Source: CAZPUI01 sp964415525
GTDB taxonomy: Bacteria; Acidobacteriota; Holophagae; Holophagales; Holophagaceae
NCBI GenBank assembly: GCA_964415525.1
Contig: CAYQAS010000029.1
Coordinates: 1-41,262 of the forward strand
DNA length: 41,262 bases
Reading direction: 5' to 3'
A program made the translations under genes and the position numbers. Positions 8,352 to 14,959 of the stretch are shown in pieces. How positions within the stretch are numbered: the first letter of the stretch is position 1; each line of letters begins with the position of its first letter. The notes beneath the pieces were generated by a model. That model was not told where the DNA came from. It did no database searches and worked only from the letters and a program-made list of their open reading frames with translations.

Positions 8352-9044
8352 GTGATCTACACCACGGAAGTCCAGCACATGTGCCGCGTGGCGAAAGGGC
8401 CCGACCACGGCCCCGCCCCCATCCCCCAAGAAGGCCGCTGGGTCCAGGCCAAAGAGATCAAGGACATCTCCGGCCTCACCCACGGCGTGGGCTGGTGCGC
8501 CCCCCAGCAGGGCGCCTGCAAGCTCACCCTGAACGTCAAGGACGGCATCATCCAGGAAGCCCTGGTCGAGACCATCGGCTGCTCGGGCATGACCCACAGC
8601 GCCGCCATGGCCGCCGAGATCCTCAGCGGCAAGACGATCCTGGAAGCCCTGAATACCGACCTGGTGTGCGACGCCATCAACGTGGCCATGCGGGAGCTCT
8701 TCCTGCAGATCGCCTACGGCCGCACCCAGACCGCGTTCTCCGAGGACGGCCTGCCCGTGGGCGCCGGCCTCGAGGACCTGGGCAAGGGCCTACGCAGCCA
8801 GGTGGGCACGATGTACGGCACCGTCGCTAAGGGCGTGCGCTACCTGGAGATGGCGGAGGGCTATGTCACCCGGCAGGCGCTGGATGAGAACGACGAGGTC
8901 ATCGGCTACGAATACGTCCACCTGGGCAAGATGATGGAGTCCATCGAGAAGGGCGTGGAGCCTGCGGAGGCCCTGAAGAAGGCCACCGCGACCTACGGGC
9001 GCTTCGACGAGGCCGCCAAGACCATCAACCCCCGGCACCAGTAG
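8352..9044 (+). CDS. NifU/IscU-like iron-sulfur scaffold-type protein paired with GGGtGRT
   Basis: A 230-residue soluble protein. Residues about 45-125 look like the NifU/IscU N-terminal scaffold fold: GWCAPQQGACKLTL gives C49 and C56, then VETIGCSGMTHSAAMAAEIL gives C77 in the GC-S context typical of scaffold proteins. A further cysteine, C11, is near the N-terminus. The C-terminal half (about 130-230) is charged, probably helical, and not recognised. I infer iron-sulfur cluster or metal binding; no activity is established. The start is GTG at 8352, supported by AAAGGAG nine bases upstream; no nearer ATG fits. The next gene starts 10 bases after the stop with AGGAGG overlapping the end, so the two are translated as a unit. 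In several anaerobic lineages these two families occur together, from memory. Confidence 0.8.
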   Translation: MIYTTEVQHMCRVAKGPDHGPAPIPQEGRWVQAKEIKDISGLTHGVGWCAPQQGACKLTLNVKDGIIQEALVETIGCSGMTHSAAMAAEILSGKTILEALNTDLVCDAINVAMRELFLQIAYGRTQTAFSEDGLPVGAGLEDLGKGLRSQVGTMYGTVAKGVRYLEMAEGYVTRQALDENDEVIGYEYVHLGKMMESIEKGVEPAEALKKATATYGRFDEAAKTINPRHQ

Positions 9045-9054
9045 GAGGCACGCC

Positions 9055-10050
9055 ATGGCTCTGTTCGAAAGCTACGAACGACGTATTCCCCAGATCGAGA
9101 AGGTCCTGGCCCACTACGGCATCGCCTCCCTGGACGAGGCCAAGGCCATGAGCGAGGCCAAGGGTGTCGATGTCTACGGCATCGTGAAGGGCATCCAGAA
9201 CCTCGCCTTCGAGAACGCCTGCTGGGCCTACATCCTGGGCGCCGCCATCGCGATCAAGAAGGGCCAGACGAAGGCTGTGGACATCGCCCTCTCCCTGGGC
9301 GAGGGCATGCAGGCCTTCTGCATCCCCGGCTCCGTCGCCGACGACCGCAAGGTGGGCCTCGGCCACGGCAACCTCGCCTCCATGCTGCTCAAGGAAGAGA
9401 CCAAGTGCTTCGCGTTCCTCGCAGGCCACGAGTCCTTCGCCGCCGCGGAAGGGGCCATCGGCCTCGCCCGCTCCGCCAACAAGGCCCGCAAGGAGCCGCT
9501 GCGCGTGATCCTGAACGGCCTGGGCAAGGACGCCGCCCAGATCATCAGCCGCATCAACGGTTTCACCTACGTGCAGACGAAGTTCGACTACGCCACCGGC
9601 CAGCTGAACATCGTGAAGGAAGTCGCCTACTCCAAGGGCGAGAAGGCCAAGGTCCGCTGCTACGGCGCCGATGACGTCCGCGAGGGCGTGGCCGTGATGC
9701 GCTCTGAAGGCGTGGATGTGTCCATCACCGGCAACTCCACCAACCCCACCCGCTTCCAGCACCCAGTGGCGGGCACCTACAAGAAGGAATGCATGGAGCA
9801 GGGCAAGCCCTACTTCTCCGTAGCCTCGGGCGGCGGCACGGGCCGCACCCTGCACCCCGACAACATGGCCGCCGGTCCCGCCAGCTACGGCATGACCGAC
9901 ACCATGGGCCGCATGCACGGCGACGCCCAGTTCGCGGGGTCCAGCTCCGTGCCGGCGCACGTCGAGATGATGGGATTCCTGGGCATGGGCAACAACCCGA
10001 TGGTCGGCGCCAGCGTGGCGGTGGCCGTGGCGTTGGAACAGGCGCAGTAA
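9055..10050 (+). CDS. GGGtGRT family protein, function unknown
   Basis: A 331-residue protein containing the name-giving signature GGGTGRTLHPDNMAAGP, placing it in the GGGtGRT family (Pfam-level family of unknown function). Other visible features are a glycine-rich mid-region LSLGEGMQAFCIPGS, the block VGLGHGNLASMLL, and a Gly/Met-rich end with MGFLGMGNNPMVGAS. No membrane segment or signal peptide is seen, so it is likely cytoplasmic. The glycine-rich signature may bind a nucleotide or phosphate, but that is a guess. It is the last gene of the CLC / NifU-like / GGGtGRT run and is followed within 15 bases by a strong terminator. The AGGAGG sequence 7-12 bases upstream fixes the ATG start. Family membership is confident; function is not known. 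Confidence 0.9.
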   Translation: MALFESYERRIPQIEKVLAHYGIASLDEAKAMSEAKGVDVYGIVKGIQNLAFENACWAYILGAAIAIKKGQTKAVDIALSLGEGMQAFCIPGSVADDRKVGLGHGNLASMLLKEETKCFAFLAGHESFAAAEGAIGLARSANKARKEPLRVILNGLGKDAAQIISRINGFTYVQTKFDYATGQLNIVKEVAYSKGEKAKVRCYGADDVREGVAVMRSEGVDVSITGNSTNPTRFQHPVAGTYKKECMEQGKPYFSVASGGGTGRTLHPDNMAAGPASYGMTDTMGRMHGDAQFAGSSSVPAHVEMMGFLGMGNNPMVGASVAVAVALEQAQ

Positions 10051-10064
10051 GGCACGTGGTTTCG

Positions 10065-10103
10065 GGCAAGGGGGCGCCTCTCGGGGCGCTCCCTTGCCTG
10101 TTT
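10065..10103 (+). terminator. rho-independent terminator after the GGGtGRT gene
   Basis: A 14-bp stem pairs GGCAAGGGGGCGCC (10065-10078) with GGCGCTCCCTTGCC (10085-10098), with one G-T wobble and a six-base loop, followed by TGTTT. It lies 14 bases after the stop codon and ends the CLC/NifU-like/GGGtGRT operon. The T-run is short but the stem is very stable. Confidence 0.8.
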
Positions 10104-10316
10104 CGCGGGATCAGAACGCGATGGATACAGAACGCTGTCGTTTGCAGATGGTCAGGAAGAACATCCCGCTTCCCCACCGACCCAAACGTGCGACATTTCC
10201 ACATCTGGGCCCTTGATTCGAAGATTCCATGTGCTCCGGGCCAAGCGCGGTCTCGCAACACCTTGGATGTGGGACTTCACCCATCATGGGGAGTGCCGGA
10301 GAAGCCCGGCACCCCT

Positions 10317-10346
10317 ATGAAAATCGGCCGCTCTAGCGCGGCCGAT
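10317..10346 (-). terminator. rho-independent terminator of the RiPP precursor gene
   Basis: A perfect 9-bp stem (ATCGGCCGC at 10323-10331 with GCGGCCGAT at 10338-10346) and a six-base loop are followed, on the minus strand, by TTTTCAT. It sits about 20 bases beyond the stop codon of the precursor gene. A second hairpin, GTGCCGG/CCGGCAC (10293-10299 with 10306-10312), follows and may act as backup. Confidence 0.8.
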
Positions 10347-10365
10347 GTCTTGAGTGGTGTAGAGA

Positions 10366-10584
10366 TTAATACTTGCAGACGGGATCGATGATGCTGGGAT
10401 CCATCTGGCAAGGCATGCAGTGGGTGCCCATCTGCACCGTGCAGTATTCCGACTCACACCTCGGAGGCTGGGACATGCACAGCCGATTGTACGTCAGAGG
10501 GAGAGCGCCACCTGCGGCTTCAGCGGCATTGGCTTCGCTCAGAGACTGGAGGGTCTCCTTGCCGAGGGTCAGCTTGCGGGACAT
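10366..10584 (-). CDS. lanthipeptide-like RiPP precursor peptide, orphan
   Basis: A 72-residue peptide with the layout of a ribosomal natural-product precursor. The leader (residues 1-26) begins MSRKLTLGKETLQSLSE, like the KLxLxKETxxxL leaders of class I lanthipeptides, and ends in a double-glycine cleavage site, EAAGG (25-26). The 46-residue core has six cysteines (36, 43, 48, 56, 59, 70) and several Ser/Thr residues (31, 38, 45, 49, 54, 64) that could be dehydrated and bridged. AGGAG lies six bases before the ATG and a terminator follows, so the gene is expressed as its own unit. No LanB, LanC, radical SAM, protease or ABC exporter gene is in the window, so any maturation enzymes must be encoded elsewhere. 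Alternatives are a secreted disulfide-rich peptide or a bacteriocin matured only by leader cleavage. Confidence 0.75.
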   Translation of the reverse strand: MSRKLTLGKETLQSLSEANAAEAAGGALPLTYNRLCMSQPPRCESEYCTVQMGTHCMPCQMDPSIIDPVCKY

Positions 10585-10603
10585 AGGGACTCCTATGAAT
10601 GAA

Positions 10604-10619
10604 GAACGCCTAGGCGTTC
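10604..10619. promoter_or_regulatory. perfect 16-bp palindrome in the RiPP gene 5' region (candidate operator)
   Basis: GAACGCCTAGGCGTTC is its own reverse complement. It lies 19 bases upstream of the start codon and just before the AGGAG of the precursor gene, so a protein bound there would block transcription or translation initiation. As RNA it would form at most a short hairpin. No regulator gene is adjacent. Confidence 0.45.
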
Positions 10620-10620
10620 A

Positions 10621-11589
10621 CTGTTGTGGGAATTAGTTGCCGACCATACCAGCGACCAGCGCCGATGCAAGAACTATTGAATTATGTCAATAATCTGTTT
10701 GCAATTTCGACCCAAACGACAAGAGATGCGCAGAAAAACACGCCAACACACCCTAATGACATCTTGATTCATTCACATCTTTCAACAGCGGCGTCCAACT
10801 GTTGTATTGTTTTAATTTATATATTGACAATCTTCGCCCACCAAGAAGAATGGGCAAGGTCGCAAGATTCGAGTTTTCAGGTGTCAAGGCCGTGGGCGAT
10901 CGGCCGATCTCGACCGGCGGCGATCACTCGACACGCGGATCAGCCAACCGGACCTCTCCCGACAGCCGTGGATGAAGATTCCTTTTGGCCACCCGCGGGA
11001 CCAACCAGACAGTCCGGTGCCTTCGTATATGGGGGTCTCGGGTTGTCCGCAGCGCCCCTGAGCGCCGCCAGGGATCCCTTCGCACTGATGGAGAGGCCCA
11101 GACGGCTCGGCAATGGGCGTTTCGCGTATTTCGAGGTTCCATCGCCTTTGGCTGAGGCCGACCGATAAGCGGATAAATCGAAAGTAACACTTCGGCATGA
11201 ACATTTTACATCTCTTGGCCGACTACGCTTCACCATCTCCATATGGTGTCCTCTCAGGGCCATTTCTTTCACAGGCTTCCCGGCACATAGGAAGGACCAG
11301 ACTTGGCGGAATTCGGCGACTTGCCGCCATTCACATGACACTCACGCCTCTCGACCCAGACGAGGCACCTCCGGCGCATTCACCGCTGGAAACAAGAATG
11401 ATTTGCAGCAAATTTATGCCGGTTAAGCCCTGCGCCATACTCACAGCAGATGCATACGTATAATCACCATGGAACCACATTCAAATTAATACAACAGCAA
11501 GACTTGAATATTGCCAGTTCGAACCTCACACCCGCCAGGATTCTTCAATTTTTTGTCATTTCCAGGCGTCACTTTCCACGGAGGCATTC
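10621..11589. other. long low-GC region without a convincing gene
   Basis: About 970 bases separate the RiPP gene from the metallophosphoesterase. Bases 10660-10850 and 11400-11560 are clearly AT-rich against an otherwise GC-rich window. The middle (about 10900-11170) returns to high GC and holds a 12-bp palindrome, GATCGGCCGATC, near 10898. Open frames on both strands exist here, but none has a ribosome site or codon pattern like the neighbours, and I recognise no product. It could be a decayed gene, the edge of an acquired island, or regulatory DNA. Confidence 0.5.
10643..10670 (-). promoter_or_regulatory. candidate sigma-70 promoter for the RiPP precursor
   Basis: On the minus strand TTGCAT (10670-10665) and TATGGT (10648-10643) are separated by 16 bases, a fair -35/-10 pair. 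The implied transcript starts about 50 bases before the ATG and includes the palindrome. The surrounding DNA is AT-rich, which favours promoter-like matches by chance. Confidence 0.3.
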
Positions 11590-13422
11590 ATGTCATCCAT
11601 TCCATTCAGGCTCGGCCTGTCGGCCCTGTTACTCCTGGGCACCCATGCCCTCGTTGCCGCCACCTATGTAAAGACCCCCTGGCTCGTCCCTGCCGCCCAG
11701 GCGGGAAAGATGCATGTGGTCTTCCAGACCAGCGCCATCCCGGGCTCCGTCCAGGTGTCGTACGGCACCACCCCGGAAGCGGCGGATGGTGTGGCCCCGG
11801 CCCCCACGATGACGAACAGCGCCTTTGTCTATCGGGCCACCCTGTCGGGCCTGAATCCCGGCCAGCGCATCTACTACAAGGTCACCATGGACGGTGTGGT
11901 GAACTCTGGCAGCTTCCTCGCGCCCCGGGGAGCGGATACCGACGACCTGACGTTCTATGCCTACGGCGACACCCGCACCAATCCGCAGTATCACAACAAC
12001 GTGGCCAAAGCCATGGTGGCGGACCTCAACCTGGTCCCCAACAATCGGGGCACCTTCGTCCTTCACAGCGCCGACTACGTGGCCACTGGCTCCAGCGAGT
12101 CCGACTGGACCAGCACCTTCTTCAACGCCAGCACGGGCCCGGACATCCGCACCCTGCTGGCCAACCTGCCCCTATACGGCGTGATCGGCAACCACGAGGG
12201 CAGCGCCGGTCTGCCCCTGTTGAAGAAATACTGGCCCCACGAGCTCTGGGCAAGCAGCGGCTGGTACTTCAGCTTTGACTACGGCCCGGTGCATGTGGCG
12301 GTGGTGGACATCGAGACGGGCACCAGCTTCGCTGTGGGCTCTGCCCAGTACAACTGGCTGAAGACGGACCTGCAGAACTCCAGCGCCCCCCTCAAGGTGG
12401 TCACTTGGCACAGCCCGGCCTACAGCGCGGGTGGAGGCCACTCCGACCATGCCGCTGCCAAGAGCACCCTCGTACCCCTCTGCGAGCAGAACGGAGTACA
12501 GCTGGTCATCAACGGCGATAACCACTACTACGCCCGCATCCCCGTGAATGGGGTTCACCACATCACCTCCGGCGGAGGCGGGGCGCCCCTCTACACCCCG
12601 GTGGCCTCCACCCCCAACCTGGCGAAGTCCTCCAGCAGCTACCACTTCCTCCGCTTCGAGGTCTCCCCAGCCCTCGGCACCGCCACCGGCACGGTCCTCA
12701 ACACCACTGGCGGCGTGATCGAATCCTTCACCGTGCCCCTCAATGCCCCGGCTTCGGACATCACGATCACGGGCCAGCCCCAGAGCACCACGGTGACCGT
12801 TCCCGCCACAGCGACCTTCAGCGTGACGGCCACGGGTTCAGGCACTCTTGCCTACCAATGGAAGAAGAACGGCGCGGCCATTTCCGGGGCTACTTCCGCC
12901 AGCTACACCACCCCCGCCACCACCACCGCCGACAGCGGCGCTAAGTACAGCGTCACCGTCACCAACAGCACCGCCAGCAAGACCAGCAGCGAAGCCATCC
13001 TCACGGTGAAGCCCAACACCACCCCCGTGAACCTGGCGCTGCTGAAGCCCGCCACGGCCTCTTCCACCAATAGCGGCAAGTCCCCCGCCATGGCCCTGGA
13101 CGGAAACACCAGCACGAACTGGGCCTCCGCAAAGATCACCGCCTCCAGCAAGACCCAGTGGCTGGCGGTGAACCTCGGCGCCGCCGCCAACGTCGCTCGG
13201 GGCAGGGTGAACTGGAGCACCAGCAACTACGCCACCGCCTATGCCATCCAGTATTTGAACGGCAGCACCTGGACCACCGCCTGGAGCACGGCCTCCAACA
13301 CCTCCGGCGGCCAGAAGGAAATGACCTTCCCGGCGGCCTCCGCCCAACAATGGCGCGTGCTCTGCACCACCAACAAGGCCAACTACTACACGATCTACGA
13401 GTTCGAACTCTACGCTCAGTAA
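11590..13422 (+). CDS. secreted purple-acid-phosphatase-like metallophosphoesterase with Ig and F5/8C modules
   Basis: A 610-residue exported protein. Order: signal peptide (1 to about 24, ending VAA), purple acid phosphatase N-terminal fibronectin-like domain (about 25-115, containing VQVSYGTTPEAA and LNPGQRIYYKV), calcineurin-like metallophosphoesterase domain (about 118-370), Ig-like domain (about 385-475) and a discoidin/F5-8C module (about 478-610). Metal-site motifs seen are GDTR (D127), GNHE (200-203), VTWHSP and GDNHYYAR (309-316). The last replaces the usual GHxHxYxR, so one histidine is an aspartate. The role is presumably release of phosphate from organic esters outside the cytoplasm, with the C-terminal modules binding polysaccharide. 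GGAGG lies seven to eleven bases before the ATG. It is transcribed alone; a weak hairpin follows. Confidence 0.88.
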   Translation: MSSIPFRLGLSALLLLGTHALVAATYVKTPWLVPAAQAGKMHVVFQTSAIPGSVQVSYGTTPEAADGVAPAPTMTNSAFVYRATLSGLNPGQRIYYKVTMDGVVNSGSFLAPRGADTDDLTFYAYGDTRTNPQYHNNVAKAMVADLNLVPNNRGTFVLHSADYVATGSSESDWTSTFFNASTGPDIRTLLANLPLYGVIGNHEGSAGLPLLKKYWPHELWASSGWYFSFDYGPVHVAVVDIETGTSFAVGSAQYNWLKTDLQNSSAPLKVVTWHSPAYSAGGGHSDHAAAKSTLVPLCEQNGVQLVINGDNHYYARIPVNGVHHITSGGGGAPLYTPVASTPNLAKSSSSYHFLRFEVSPALGTATGTVLNTTGGVIESFTVPLNAPASDITITGQPQSTTVTVPATATFSVTATGSGTLAYQWKKNGAAISGATSASYTTPATTTADSGAKYSVTVTNSTASKTSSEAILTVKPNTTPVNLALLKPATASSTNSGKSPAMALDGNTSTNWASAKITASSKTQWLAVNLGAAANVARGRVNWSTSNYATAYAIQYLNGSTWTTAWSTASNTSGGQKEMTFPAASAQQWRVLCTTNKANYYTIYEFELYAQ

Positions 13423-13449
13423 TCATCCGGATTTTCACGTCGACCAGAA

Positions 13450-13474
13450 GGGGGCCCGCTGATGCGGGCTCTCT
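13450..13474 (+). terminator. hairpin after the metallophosphoesterase gene, possible terminator
   Basis: GCCCGC (13454-13459) and GCGGGC (13464-13469) form a stem with a TGAT loop, extended by four mixed G-C and G-T pairs to 10 bp. The downstream bases are TCTCTCTG rather than a T-run, so termination is plausible but not certain. It lies between convergent genes. Confidence 0.45.
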
Positions 13475-13499
13475 CTGCGTCAGGAACCGGCGGGGAACC

Positions 13500-13853
13500 C
13501 TACTCCTCCTTGCGGAATTCCCAGCTGAGCAGGGAGACCTCTGGAGCCGTCTTTCCGTCCCCAGCAGGGAAGACTCGGGAGGACTCGTGGATGCGTTCCG
13601 GCCCCAGGGTCACGGATTCTGCGAACGACTGCCCACGCAGGCTCCAGCGCACATTCAGGTCGAGGGTGCGGGTGGTGTCGTTGCGCAGGTTCAGCAGCCA
13701 GGTCTCGCCCTTTTCAGGGTCCGCCTCGCTGAACAGCAGGCGCGAAGAGGCCACGGTGCGATCCTCGCTGCGGACCAGGGAGTTCCAGGTGCCGGTGGTC
13801 TGGGCCAGGAGGAGGAGGCTGGCGACGGGGAGCAGGCTGGTGAAGGATGCCAT
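13500..13853 (-). CDS. small exported protein, partner of the SUMF1-fold gene
   Basis: A 117-residue protein with an N-terminal signal peptide (MASFTSLLPVASLLLLAQ; probable cleavage near residue 18). The mature part is polar with a beta-rich look, including TWLLNLRNDTTRTLDLNVRW and a C-terminal charged FRKEE. I do not recognise a family. It starts seven bases after the stop of the upstream SUMF1-fold gene, with GAGG before the ATG, so the two are almost certainly co-transcribed. Its pattern (conserved tryptophans, alternating hydrophobic strands) suggests a small beta-sandwich in the periplasm; that is inference. Confidence 0.7.
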   Translation of the reverse strand: MASFTSLLPVASLLLLAQTTGTWNSLVRSEDRTVASSRLLFSEADPEKGETWLLNLRNDTTRTLDLNVRWSLRGQSFAESVTLGPERIHESSRVFPAGDGKTAPEVSLLSWEFRKEE

Positions 13854-13860
13854 GACGACC

Positions 13861-14634
13861 TCACTTGGCCCTGGGGACCATCACGAGCCGAAAGCCCAGG
13901 TCCCCTGCAAATTCGCTCTGGGTCATGTAGTTCCGGGCGGCGGCGCGGATCATGTCCGGCCCGGTGCGCCAGCTCCCGCCCTTCAGCACCCGTTGCGTGG
14001 CGTCCCCGTCCAACCTGGGACCGATCCCGGTGCTGCCGGTGTGGTCCCGGTGCCAGGTGTCGGAGACCCACTCCCAGGTGTTTCCGAGCATGTCGTAGAG
14101 GCCCCAGGCATTGGGGCGCTTCTGAGCCACGCGATGGGTGAACTTTTCCCCGGCGTGAAAGGCGTTGCCCCCGTGCCAGGCCACGGCGTTCAAGTCGCCA
14201 TAGGACTGGGCACTTCCACCGGCCTTACAGGCGTATTCCCACTCCGCTTCGCTGGGCAGCCGGTAGGTGAACCGTGGGTCCTTTTCGCTGAGGCGAGCCG
14301 CGAAGGCCAGAGTCTGCTCGAAGCTCACGAAGGTGGCCGCATAGTCCTCTCCCACTTTGGCGAACTTGTCATATTCATGCCATTGCTCGGCTCCCATGAG
14401 GGCCTTCCACTGGGCTCGGGTCACCTCCGTCGTCTGCAACCAGAACCCCTGCCCGAAGACCACTGACCGCTCCGGGCGCTCCACCGCTGCGCCCTCGGAA
14501 CAGCCCACCTGAGCAGTCCCCGAAGGCAGCGCCACGAACGTCATCCCGAGTTCGTTCCGGTGCCGAGGCAGTTCGGCGTGGACGGCGCAGACCACCAGGA
14601 ACGAGAGCAGGGGAGCGATGCCTTGAAGACCCAT
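13861..14634 (-). CDS. exported SUMF1/FGE-fold protein lacking the FGE catalytic cysteines
   Basis: A 257-residue protein with signal peptide (MGLQGIAPLLSFLVVCAVHA) and a formylglycine-generating-enzyme/sulfatase-modifying-factor fold. Fold hallmarks are GFWLQTTEVTRAQWKALMG, YRLPSEAEWEYACKAGG, NAWGLYDMLGNTWEWVSD and the ending LKGGSWRTG...GDLGFRLV. True formylglycine-generating enzymes carry two cysteines after the GGS motif; here that stretch reads GGSWRTGPDMIRAAAR with none, so sulfatase activation is not expected. Related cysteine-free members act as structural, ligand-binding or chaperone-like proteins, or in other oxidations. The ATG at 14634 (GAGG upstream, signal peptide next) is preferred over the longer frame from 14721. 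The downstream small exported protein shares its operon. Confidence 0.85.
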   Translation of the reverse strand: MGLQGIAPLLSFLVVCAVHAELPRHRNELGMTFVALPSGTAQVGCSEGAAVERPERSVVFGQGFWLQTTEVTRAQWKALMGAEQWHEYDKFAKVGEDYAATFVSFEQTLAFAARLSEKDPRFTYRLPSEAEWEYACKAGGSAQSYGDLNAVAWHGGNAFHAGEKFTHRVAQKRPNAWGLYDMLGNTWEWVSDTWHRDHTGSTGIGPRLDGDATQRVLKGGSWRTGPDMIRAAARNYMTQSEFAGDLGFRLVMVPRAK

Positions 14635-14959
14635 GGAGCACCTCGAGGAGGTCAGTATCCCCCCTGCGTTCAAAAAACATGTGTAAACCATGGTTGACTT
14701 TTCGGCCTCGGCCCTGGACACGCCCCGGTTCCTTACTCACCCAAGGGATCATCCCGCTCCAGGTGCTGCAGCAGGAACCGATCAGGCCGCCAGCCCCACC
14801 GGGGACCTGCATCCGTGACCGGGAAGCGTGCCTTAGGTGTCCATTCGGTGCTCAGACAGGAGCGGAAACGGACAACGGCAGCATCCCACCGCCTCTGGGC
14901 GATCCTCCTGTCTTGACGGGATTCTTCCATCCCATAGAGGCTGTCCTCATCTCCAGGTG
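14635..14959. other. divergent intergenic region
   Basis: This 325-base gap separates the SUMF1-fold gene (minus) from the MFS gene (plus), so it should hold both promoters. A 10-bp palindrome, AACCATGGTT (14686-14695), next to TTGACT and an A-rich tract is the only clear structure. Frames running through the gap are extensions of the flanking genes without ribosome sites. Confidence 0.4.

Noticed and set aside
10626..11168. Plus-strand frame of 180 codons in the low-GC island
   Set aside because: No ribosome site, atypical composition and no recognisable motif; possibly remnants, but not supportable as a gene.
10940..11341. Minus-strand frame of 133 codons in the island
   Set aside because: No ribosome site, no motifs, and mutually exclusive with equally long frames on the other strand.
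11515..11535. GTTCGAACC resembling a tRNA T-loop
   Set aside because: No acceptor, D or anticodon stems could be built around it.
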